Positions 1 to 5,634 of a stretch of 9,144 nucleotides of DNA are shown in pieces. Positions within the stretch are counted from its first letter, which is position 1. Each line of letters begins with the position of its first letter. This DNA is from Limiplasma sp031556335 (GTDB lineage: Bacteria > Bacillota > Clostridia > Christensenellales > Aristaeellaceae). Location: assembly GCA_031556335.1 (NCBI GenBank), contig JAVBTE010000063.1, forward strand, positions 1 to 9,144, in the 5' to 3' direction. The notes under the pieces are model-generated. The model did no database searches. It was not told the DNA's origin and saw only the letters and a list, made by a program, of their open reading frames with translations. The translations under genes were made by a program, and so were the position numbers.

Positions 1-11
1 GGGGCCTTGCC

Positions 12-80
12 GGGGCTCCGCCCCTGCACCCCGCCAGGGCTGTCGCCCTGGACCCCTCTTTGGCCGCTAACGCGGCCAAA
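12..80 (+). repeat. Triple-hairpin intergenic element, plus orientation
   Basis: Three consecutive inverted repeats can be read here. The first is 12-16 with 20-24 (GGGGC/GCCCC, 3-base loop). The second is 34-40 with 45-51 (CCAGGGC/GCCCTGG, 4-base loop). The third is 59-67 with 72-80 (TTTGGCCGC/GCGGCCAAA, 4-base loop). The order and sequence of the hairpins match the two elements at 112-184 and 210-283 read on the minus strand, so this is a diverged, inverted copy of the same family. None of the hairpins is followed directly by a T-run, so a classical intrinsic terminator is not evident. It probably sits in the 3' region of a plus-strand gene ending left of the window, but that gene is not visible. 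Confidence 0.75.
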
Positions 81-111
81 ATGGAAAACAAAATGTACTA
101 ATATTTTTCCC

Positions 112-209
112 ACTGACCGCGTACAACGCGGTCAGTAAAGGGTTCAGGGCGAAGCCCTGAGCAGGGTTAGGGGCGGCAGCCCCTGAACGTCCTCCCAACT
201 CCCCAATGC
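112..209 (-). repeat. Tandem unit A: triple-hairpin element plus copy of valS 3' end
   Basis: This is the outer copy of a tandem duplication with a period of 98-99 bases. Bases 138-184 are identical to 237-283 (47 bases), and 188-209 are identical to 286-307 (22 bases), the latter being inside the valS reading frame. Hairpins are 112-121/127-136 (10 bp), 144-150/154-160 (7 bp) and 169-174/179-184 (6 bp). Read on the minus strand, unit A repeats the last codons of valS and then the hairpin array a second time. The outermost hairpin is well conserved here, unlike in unit B. No T-run follows the last hairpin. Confidence 0.85.
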
Positions 210-307
210 ACTGACCGGCGCGCAGCGCGGTCGGCGAAGGGTTCAGGGCGAAGCCCTGAGCAGGGTTAGGGGCGGCAGCCCCTATCGTCCTCCCAACTCC
301 CCAATGC
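210..307 (-). repeat. Tandem unit B: triple-hairpin element overlapping the valS stop
   Basis: This is the inner copy of the tandem duplication. It contains the real valS 3' end (286-307) and stop codon (282-284). Hairpins are 268-273/278-283 (AGGGGC/GCCCCT), which begins on the stop codon, and 243-249/253-259 (TCAGGGC/GCCCTGA). A third, degraded hairpin is at 213-217/228-232, where only 5 bp remain of the 10 bp in unit A. The array lies directly downstream of valS and could stabilise or end its transcript, but it has no U-tract. Confidence 0.85.
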
Positions 308-2957
308 GCTGGCGCAGGGAGGCCAGCATGCTTTGGTTTACTTTCAGCTTTTCTTTTTCCTGCTCCACCAGCGCGGCAGGGGCCTTGCCCATAAAGCCGG
401 GATTGTTCAGCTTGCCTTCCGCCCGGGCGATTTCGCCTTCCAGGTTTGCGGCTTCCTTCTTCAGGCGTTCCGCCTCCTTGGCAAAATCCACCAGGTCGCC
501 CAGGGGAATGCGAATTTCCCCGGCGGCGCACACGGCGCTGACGGTCTTTTCAGCGCTGACAAAATCCTTGTTTTTCAGGCTGACGTCGCTGGCCCCCGCC
601 AGGCGTTGCAGGTAGGGCTCGGCCAGGGCCAGGGTGTCCTCCCAGCCGCTTTCGGGGATCAGGGTCACATGGGTCCGTTTCGAGGGCTGCACGTTCATTT
701 CCGCCCGCAGGTTGCGAATGGCCCGGATCATCTCCATCAGGCCTTCCATTTGCTGCTCCTGCTTTTCAAAGGCAAAGGCGGGCTCCGGCGTGGGCCACTT
801 TGCCACAATCAGCATGCCGTCTTTGCCCGGCAGGTGCTGGTACACTTCCTCCGTCAGGAAGGGCATGAAGGGATGCAGCAGCTTGAGCAGGCCTTCCAGC
901 ACATGCAAAAGCACGGCGCGCACATTGCGCTTTTGGGCCTCGTCCTCGCCCATGAGGCGGCCTTTGGACAGCTCAATGTACCAGTCGCAAAACTCGCTCC
1001 AGGCAAAATCGTAAATCTTTTGGGCCGCCATGCCGAAGTCCCCGCCCTCCATGTGGCCGCCGATCTCCTCCGCCGCCTTCTGGAACCGGGACAAAATCCA
1101 CTCATCTGGCAGCAACAGTTCCGCGGGGGTGATGCTCTCCCGTTCCGCCGTATTCATCAGCACGAAGCGGGATGCGTTCCACACCTTGTTGGCAAAGTTT
1201 CGGGCGCTTTCCACCTTCTCGGTGGAAAAACGGGTGTCGTTGCCGGGGCTGACGCCCATGGCCAGGGAAAAGCGCAGGGCGTCCGCGCCGTATTGGTCGA
1301 TCATCTCCAGGGGGTCCACGCCGTTGCCCAGGCTTTTGGACATCTTGCGGCCCTTTTCGTCCCGCACCAGGCCGTGGATCAGCACCGTGTCAAAGGGCGT
1401 TTCTCCCATCTGGTCGATGCCGCTGAAAATCATCCGGGCCACCCAGAAAAAGATGATGTCGTACCCCGTTACCAGCATGTTGGTGGGATAGAAATATTTC
1501 AAATCCTCGGTTTCGTTGGGCCAGCCCAGGGTGGAGAAGGGCCACAGGGCGGAAGAGAACCAGGTGTCCAGCACGTCCTCGTCCTGGCGCAGGTGGGCGC
1601 TTGCGCATTTGGGGCAGGCCTTGGGCTCGGTCTTTTGCACGATGGTTTCGCCGCAATCGTCGCAGTACCAGGCGGGAATGCGGTGGCCCCACCACAGTTG
1701 GCGGCTGATGCACCAGTCCCGGATGTTCTCCATCCAGTTGTAATAGGTTTTGGCGAAGCGCTCCGGCAGGAACCTGGTTTTGCCTTCCTTCGCCACCTGA
1801 ATGGCCGGCTTGGCCAGGGGCGCCATCTTCACAAACCACTGGCGGCTGAGGGTGGGCTCGGCGGTGTTGTGGCAGCGGTAGCAGGTGCCCACATTATGGG
1901 AGTAATCCTCAATTTTGACCAGATAGCCCTTCTCTTCCAGCTCCTTCACCACGGCTTTGCGGCACTGGGGCTGGGTCATGCCCTCAAAGCGGCCCGCGTG
2001 CTCGTTCATCAGGCCCTCGTCCGTGGTCACCCGAAGCAGCTCCAGGCCGTGGCGCTGGGCCACCTCAAAGTCGTTGGGGTCATGGGCGGGGGTCATCTTC
2101 ACGCAGCCGGTGCCAAACTCCCGATCCACATAGTGGTCGGCCACCACGGGAATCTCCTTGTTCACAATGGGCAAAATCACCTTTTTGCCCACCAGGGCGG
2201 CATAGCGCCCATCCTCCGGGTTCACGGCCACGCCGGTGTCCCCCAGCATGGTTTCGGGCCGGGTGGTGGCCACCACCACGCCCTCCCCCCCGTCGGCGGC
2301 GGGGTAGCGGATGTGCCACAAATGGCTGGCCTGCTCCTCATATTCCACTTCCGCGTCGGAAAGGGCGGTTTTGCACACCGGGCACCAGTTGATGATGCGG
2401 TCGCCCTGGTAAATGAGGCCCTTGTTGTACAGGTTCACGAAAAACTCGCGCACGGCCTGGTTGCAGCCTTCGTCCATGGTGAAGCGCTCCCGGCTCCAGT
2501 CGCAGCTGGCGCCCAGGCGGCGCTGCTGGCGGTTGATGCGTCCGCCGTATTCCTCTTTCCATTTCCAGGCGCGGGCAAGGAAGCCCTCCCGGCCAATGTC
2601 CTCTTTGGTGACCCCGTCTTTTTTCATTTGCTCCACGATCTTCACCTCCGTGGCGATGGAGGCGTGATCGGTGCCGGGCAACCACAGCGTAGGGTCGCCC
2701 TTCATGCGGTGGTAGCGGATGGGCGCGTCCTGCAACAGGCAGTCCATGGCGTGGCCCATGTGCAGCTGCCCCGTAATGTTGGGCGGGGGCATCACGATGG
2801 TGAAGGGCTTTTTCCCCTCCACCCGCCTTCCCACAAACGCGCCGGATTCCTCCCACATTTTGTATAGCTTATCCTCAATGGTTTGGGGGCTGTACGTCTT
2901 TTCCATCGCCGCGGTCGCATCCACTTTTTCAAGGCCCTTTTTTTGTTGTTCGCTCAT
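282..2957 (-). CDS. valS: Valyl-tRNA synthetase (ValRS)
   Basis: This cytoplasmic enzyme charges tRNA-Val with valine using ATP and edits misactivated threonine. The 891-residue length is normal for the family. The class I signature appears as PPPNITGQLHMGHA (residues 57-70, HMGH at 66-69), and the KMSKS loop is exact at 538-542 in GRKMSKSLGN. The CP1 editing domain shows TTRPETMLGDTGVAV (231-245) and MTPAHDPNDFEVAQRH (288-303). Cysteine pairs at 192/195, 359/362, 432/435 and 448/451 suggest zinc knuckles. The anticodon-binding domain follows from about 630, and the tail from about 825 is the charged coiled-coil typical of ValRS. The start is fixed by GGAGG at 2965-2969, 7 bases before ATG. 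A small CCCC/GGGG hairpin (2971-2981) sits just upstream of this site. The gene is last in a unit headed by a valine T-box leader and a small membrane protein. Its 3' end is duplicated downstream (units A and B). Confidence 0.98.
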   Translation of the reverse strand: MSEQQKKGLEKVDATAAMEKTYSPQTIEDKLYKMWEESGAFVGRRVEGKKPFTIVMPPPNITGQLHMGHAMDCLLQDAPIRYHRMKGDPTLWLPGTDHASIATEVKIVEQMKKDGVTKEDIGREGFLARAWKWKEEYGGRINRQQRRLGASCDWSRERFTMDEGCNQAVREFFVNLYNKGLIYQGDRIINWCPVCKTALSDAEVEYEEQASHLWHIRYPAADGGEGVVVATTRPETMLGDTGVAVNPEDGRYAALVGKKVILPIVNKEIPVVADHYVDREFGTGCVKMTPAHDPNDFEVAQRHGLELLRVTTDEGLMNEHAGRFEGMTQPQCRKAVVKELEEKGYLVKIEDYSHNVGTCYRCHNTAEPTLSRQWFVKMAPLAKPAIQVAKEGKTRFLPERFAKTYYNWMENIRDWCISRQLWWGHRIPAWYCDDCGETIVQKTEPKACPKCASAHLRQDEDVLDTWFSSALWPFSTLGWPNETEDLKYFYPTNMLVTGYDIIFFWVARMIFSGIDQMGETPFDTVLIHGLVRDEKGRKMSKSLGNGVDPLEMIDQYGADALRFSLAMGVSPGNDTRFSTEKVESARNFANKVWNASRFVLMNTAERESITPAELLLPDEWILSRFQKAAEEIGGHMEGGDFGMAAQKIYDFAWSEFCDWYIELSKGRLMGEDEAQKRNVRAVLLHVLEGLLKLLHPFMPFLTEEVYQHLPGKDGMLIVAKWPTPEPAFAFEKQEQQMEGLMEMIRAIRNLRAEMNVQPSKRTHVTLIPESGWEDTLALAEPYLQRLAGASDVSLKNKDFVSAEKTVSAVCAAGEIRIPLGDLVDFAKEAERLKKEAANLEGEIARAEGKLNNPGFMGKAPAALVEQEKEKLKVNQSMLASLRQRIGELGGR

Positions 2958-2999
2958 GGGTTTTCCTCCGCCCCTTAGGGGATTTTTGTAACGGGCTTT

Positions 3000-3212
3000 T
3001 TATAACCCCGGTATCAAATGCAGCAAAATGACCACCGCCAGGGCCACCAGTAGGAGGCCCGCTATTCTCATAGGCATGATCCACGCCTCGCCCCTGTCCC
3101 TGAACAGCAGCCTGGACAGCTTCGCGGCCCGAACCATCAGCACGACGCCCGCCGCCAAAAGAATCAGCGCCGGTACGCTTAACGCATTCATCAGCCTTTC
3201 CCAAACGGTCAT
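3000..3212 (-). CDS. Small two-helix membrane protein of unknown function
   Basis: I do not recognise this protein. It is about 70 residues, starting MTVWERLMN. It has a hydrophobic stretch at about residues 12-28 (VPALILLAAGVVLMV), a basic linker (RAAKLSRLLFRDRGE), and a second hydrophobic stretch at about 46-68 (MRIAGLLLVALAVVILLHL), so it is probably a hairpin of two membrane helices. AGGAGG at 3220-3225 precedes two adjacent ATG codons, at 3215 (4-base spacing) and 3212 (7-base spacing). I prefer 3212, though 3215 would add only one methionine. The frame stays open upstream to 3263, but that part lies in the T-box terminator and is unlikely to be translated. The gene sits between the valine T-box and valS, 42 bases before valS, so it should share T-box control. 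The strong ribosome binding site and clean hydrophobic pattern support a real gene. Confidence 0.7.
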   Translation of the reverse strand: MTVWERLMNALSVPALILLAAGVVLMVRAAKLSRLLFRDRGEAWIMPMRIAGLLLVALAVVILLHLIPGL

Positions 3213-3260
3213 CATGGCACCTCCTCTCGCGGTATGTTTTGTTTGAAATCCGGCGAAACA

Positions 3261-3520
3261 CAAAAGCCGCCCTGTCCCAAAGGACGGAACGGCTCCGTGG
3301 TACCACCTTTTTTCACGCCGGCCAAAGGCCGGACGCCTCTTTGCGCAATCACGGGCGCACCCGACGGAACTAGCGGCCAGGCCGAAAGGAACCCCTTCCG
3401 GCGGCCTTCATTCCATGCCCTCCCAGGCGACCTTCCGCGCCCCAAACTCCCAAACGGCATTTCAGCCAAGAGCCGTTCTCTCTGCGGGGCGGGCGCGTAC
3501 TCCTCCTGTTCCCGGGGCGA
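3261..3520 (-). promoter_or_regulatory. T-box leader (tRNA-Val sensing) upstream of the small membrane protein and valS
   Basis: Read on the minus strand, the leader has the main T-box parts. A stem I base carries AGGAGTACG (around 3500). An AGAGAG distal element and a stem AACGGC/GCCGTT follow. The specifier strand contains GGAAGGTCGCC, with GTC (valine) at 3429-3431. Stem III-like CCGGCC/GGCCGG comes next. The antiterminator is AAGG-TGGTACC-ACGG ... CCGT-CCTT at about 3279-3309, containing the T-box bulge UGGUACC. It competes with a terminator at 3265-3294. The base after UGG is U, which would pair with a discriminator A, as expected for tRNA-Val. By family knowledge, uncharged tRNA-Val stabilises the antiterminator and allows read-through. 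The outer boundary of stem I is approximate. Confidence 0.9.
3265..3294 (-). terminator. T-box conditional terminator hairpin
   Basis: On the minus strand, bases 3294-3281 pair with 3278-3265. AGCCG/CGGCT at the base is followed by G-U pairs and GTCC/GGAC, with a single C-A mismatch and a tiny loop. TTTT follows at 3264-3261, then GTGTTT. The 5' arm includes the antiterminator's 3' strand (CCGTCCTT), so the two structures exclude each other. The short, interrupted U-run suggests it may leak. Confidence 0.8.
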
Positions 3521-3540
3521 TAGCCGCAAGGCTGCCTGAC

Positions 3541-3568
3541 GAAAAGAGCCAAGCCCTTGTCCTGTCAA
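3541..3568 (-). promoter_or_regulatory. Possible promoter for the T-box-valS transcript
   Basis: A perfect -35 hexamer TTGACA lies at 3563-3568, between the rpmF stop and the T-box stem I, in the right place for the leader's promoter. No good -10 is visible: a 17-base spacer lands on TTTTCG. The hexamer lies in the loop of a perfect 10-bp inverted repeat (3525-3534 with 3570-3579). Alternatively, the leader may be transcribed from the yceD-rpmF promoter, since no clear terminator follows rpmF. Confidence 0.3.
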
Positions 3569-3592
3569 ACAGCCTTGCGATTCACGGAAAAC

Positions 3593-3787
3593 TCAGGCGT
3601 TTTCCTTCTTTTCGGTCATGTCGATGACCTGCACGCCGTTATAATAACCGCAATGCTTGCACACACGATGGGACAACTTTTTCTGATGGCACTGCGGGCA
3701 TTCCACGATGCCGGGCAGGCTCAGCTTCCAATTGGCGCGGCGGCTACGGCCACGGGCTTTGGAAACTTTTCCCTTGGGTACAGCCAT
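3593..3787 (-). CDS. rpmF: Large ribosomal subunit protein bL32
   Basis: A structural protein of the 50S subunit, 64 residues long, close to the usual size. The basic N-terminus MAVPKGKVSKARGRSRRANW matches the family, and four cysteines at 30, 33, 43 and 46 (CPQC...CKHC) form the zinc knuckle of the C+ form of bL32. The start is fixed by AGGAGG at 3795-3800, 7 bases before ATG. It follows the YceD gene by 2 bases, so the YceD stop codon lies within the rpmF ribosome binding region, implying one transcript and probable coupling. The next feature downstream on the same strand is the valine T-box leader, not the fatty-acid genes often found after rpmF. Confidence 0.97.
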   Translation of the reverse strand: MAVPKGKVSKARGRSRRANWKLSLPGIVECPQCHQKKLSHRVCKHCGYYNGVQVIDMTEKKENA

Positions 3788-3789
3788 TT

Positions 3790-4299
3790 CTACACCTCCT
3801 CATCCTTCTTAAGCAAGCTCTGCAATGCTTCAAAAGGACGCTGCGCAGGCGTTCCATCTTCGCACGAGCTCGGTGAGTGATCTTTTTGCCACGCCTGAAG
3901 CTCCTTACTGCCCTGGCAGCCTTCCTTGCACAGGAAGCGCATGGGCAGGTTCAGCATGACAAGCGTCAGCGTCATTTGGTCCAAAGGCACGGTCTTGCCC
4001 TCAAACCGGAAAGCCTCGTCCTCCGTTTCGTTGGCGTCCTTGCGGAACACCTCGGCAAACGCAACCCGGACGGGAACCTCCGCTTCCCTCAGGCACAGGG
4101 CGCAATGCCCCAGCGCTTTGGTTTGAAGCGAGCCTTTCAGGTGCACGCTTTGGTCAAGCACGCAATACGTGCCGGTAAGCGTTGCGTCCTCAAAGGTGAT
4201 GGTTTCTCCGGCCACATCCTGGGGCGGAAGGGAACCCCGCGCGGAAAAAGGAAACTCGGTACCCGGCGTCAAAAAAGCCTTTGAAACGTCCAGTTCCAT
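3790..4299 (-). CDS. DUF177 / YceD family protein
   Basis: A 169-residue protein of the YceD family, linked by family knowledge to 23S rRNA accumulation and ribosome assembly and almost always encoded just before rpmF, as here. The characteristic core is visible: CALCLREAEVPVRVAFAEVF (CxxC at residues 66/69), then LNLPMRFLCKEGCQG (C124, C128). Many family members continue with a further Cys pair in GLCPxCG. Here the tail is SKELQAWQKDHSPSSCEDG with one cysteine (C146), so the second metal site looks incomplete. The start at 4299 is chosen because AAGGAGG (4305-4311) lies 5 bases upstream. An in-frame ATG at 4335 falls at the predicted transcription start and cannot be used efficiently. The gene is driven by the promoter at 4341-4369. 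Confidence 0.92.
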   Translation of the reverse strand: MELDVSKAFLTPGTEFPFSARGSLPPQDVAGETITFEDATLTGTYCVLDQSVHLKGSLQTKALGHCALCLREAEVPVRVAFAEVFRKDANETEDEAFRFEGKTVPLDQMTLTLVMLNLPMRFLCKEGCQGSKELQAWQKDHSPSSCEDGTPAQRPFEALQSLLKKDEEV

Positions 4300-4340
4300 G
4301 GTTGCCTCCTTGGGCGCTGCCCCAAACATGACCAAGCCTT

Positions 4341-4369
4341 ATTATACGTTTGACAAAATGGTTTGTCAA
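4341..4369 (-). promoter_or_regulatory. Consensus sigma-A promoter for yceD-rpmF
   Basis: On the minus strand, TTGACA (4364-4369), a 17-base spacer and TATAAT (4341-4346) match the vegetative consensus at all 12 positions. The transcription start is expected near 4334, giving a leader of about 35 bases before the ATG at 4299. No convincing ackA terminator was found between the ackA stop (4417) and this promoter, so ackA transcripts may also read into yceD-rpmF. Confidence 0.9.
4350..4369. promoter_or_regulatory. Palindrome over the -35 and spacer (possible operator)
   Basis: TTGACAAA (4350-4357) and TTTGTCAA (4362-4369) form a perfect 8-bp inverted repeat around a 4-base centre, and one arm contains the -35 hexamer. 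A second nested repeat, AAAATGG (4355-4361) with CCATTTT (4370-4376), overlaps it. The site is AT-rich in a GC-rich window. Such a placement fits a repressor operator, but no regulator can be named from sequence. Part of the symmetry could simply come from the -35 hexamer. Confidence 0.4.
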
Positions 4370-4416
4370 CCATTTTTTGAGGCTTTTCGGTGTGTTTCCC
4401 CCACGGGAGCATTCCG

Positions 4417-5622
4417 TCAGTCGATCTCTTTGCCGCTGACAATGGCCAGGGTATCCCGGGCGATGACGATCTCCTCGTCGGTGGGGATCACGCAAACCTT
4501 CACCCGGCTGTCGTCCGTGGAAATGATGGTTTCCTTGCGGTTAACGGCGTTGCGCTGGTCGTCGATTTTCGCGCCCAGGTACTCGAACCCGTCGATGATC
4601 ATCTTGCGCAGGTTGTTGTTGTTTTCGCCGATGCCGGCGGTGAACACGATCACGTCCACGCCGCCCATGGCCGCCGTGTACGCGCCGATGTACTTTTTGA
4701 TGCTGTACGCCAGCAGTTCCCGGGCGGTGAGGGCGTCCTCGTTGCCCGCGTCGCACAGTTCCTCAATATCGCGGCTGTCGCTGGACTTGCCGCTCAGGCC
4801 CAGAAGGCCGCACTTTTTGTTGAGGATGTCGATCACTTCATCCACGGTTTTGTGGTCGCTGTTGGCAATAAACTGCACCACCGCCGGGTCCAGGCTGCCG
4901 GAGCGGGTGCCCATGATGACGCCTTCCAAAGGCGTCAGGCCCATGCTGGTATCCACGCACTTGCCGCCGTCCACCGCCGCCAGGCTGGAGCCGTTGCCCA
5001 GGTGGCAGGTGATGACCTTGGTCTTTTTGCGGTCCGCGCCCAGAAATTCGCAAACCCGTTTGGATACATACCGGTGGCTGGTGCCGTGGAAGCCGTAGCG
5101 GCGAATGTGCAGCCGGTCGTAATATTCCTTGGCCAGGCCGTACAGGTAGGCCTTCTTGGGCATGGTTTGGTGGAAGGCCGTGTCGAACACCGCCACGTTG
5201 GGGGTGCCGGGCATCACCTTTTCGCAGGCCTCAATGCCCATCAGGTTGGCGGGGTTGTGCAGGGGGCCCAGGGGAATGTTCGCCCGGACCGCGTCCTTCA
5301 CTTCCTGGTTAATCAGCACGCTGGCGGTAAAGCGCTCGCCGCCGTGCAGCACCCGGTGGCCCACCGCGCCGATTTCATCCATGCTTTTCAGCGCGCCCTT
5401 TTCGCTGTCGGTCAACGCCTTGAGCATCAGCTGGATGCCGTCGGTATGGTCCTTCATGTGGGATTCCAGCTCGTACACCTTCTCGCCCACGCTCTGCTTG
5501 ATTTTGCCGCCCTCAATGCCGATGCGCTCGCAGATGCCCTTGGCCAGAATTTTTTCCCCGTCCATATCGATCAGCTGATATTTCAGGGAAGAAGAACCCG
5601 CGTTGAGAATCAGAATTTTCAT
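4417..5622 (-). CDS. ackA: Acetate kinase
   Basis: A cytoplasmic enzyme that transfers phosphate from acetyl phosphate to ADP, giving acetate and ATP; it is the second step of the Pta-AckA pathway. The length of 401 residues is standard. Family landmarks are NAGSSSLKY (7-15), GHRVLHGGE (88-96, R90), VFDTAFHQTMP (145-155, D147), YGFHGTSHRYV (176-186, H179), HLGNGSSL (207-214), GTRSGSLDP (238-246, R240), VFTAGIGENN (326-335) and TDEE (381-384, catalytic Glu near 383). All expected active-site residues are present. The start is supported by AAGGAG at 5631-5636, 8 bases upstream. The pta stop codon (5635-5637) overlaps that site, so pta and ackA form a tight operon with pta first. Confidence 0.98.
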   Translation of the reverse strand: MKILILNAGSSSLKYQLIDMDGEKILAKGICERIGIEGGKIKQSVGEKVYELESHMKDHTDGIQLMLKALTDSEKGALKSMDEIGAVGHRVLHGGERFTASVLINQEVKDAVRANIPLGPLHNPANLMGIEACEKVMPGTPNVAVFDTAFHQTMPKKAYLYGLAKEYYDRLHIRRYGFHGTSHRYVSKRVCEFLGADRKKTKVITCHLGNGSSLAAVDGGKCVDTSMGLTPLEGVIMGTRSGSLDPAVVQFIANSDHKTVDEVIDILNKKCGLLGLSGKSSDSRDIEELCDAGNEDALTARELLAYSIKKYIGAYTAAMGGVDVIVFTAGIGENNNNLRKMIIDGFEYLGAKIDDQRNAVNRKETIISTDDSRVKVCVIPTDEEIVIARDTLAIVSGKEID

Positions 5623-5634
5623 TTGTCTTGCTCC

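Noticed and set aside
333..2867. 844-residue open frame on the plus strand across valS
   Set aside because: It is antisense to a clearly functional valS, has low-complexity His/Gly/Ala-rich composition, and arises from the GC-biased codon use of valS.
3216..3263. Upstream extension of the small membrane protein to an ATG at 3263
   Set aside because: The extension lies at the T-box terminator tail with no ribosome binding site, while AGGAGG at 3220-3225 fixes the start at 3212 or 3215.
4377..4416. Possible ackA terminator after the stop codon
   Set aside because: Only a very short CTCCC/GGGGG pairing with a two-base loop is present and no U-run follows; it is not convincing as a terminator.
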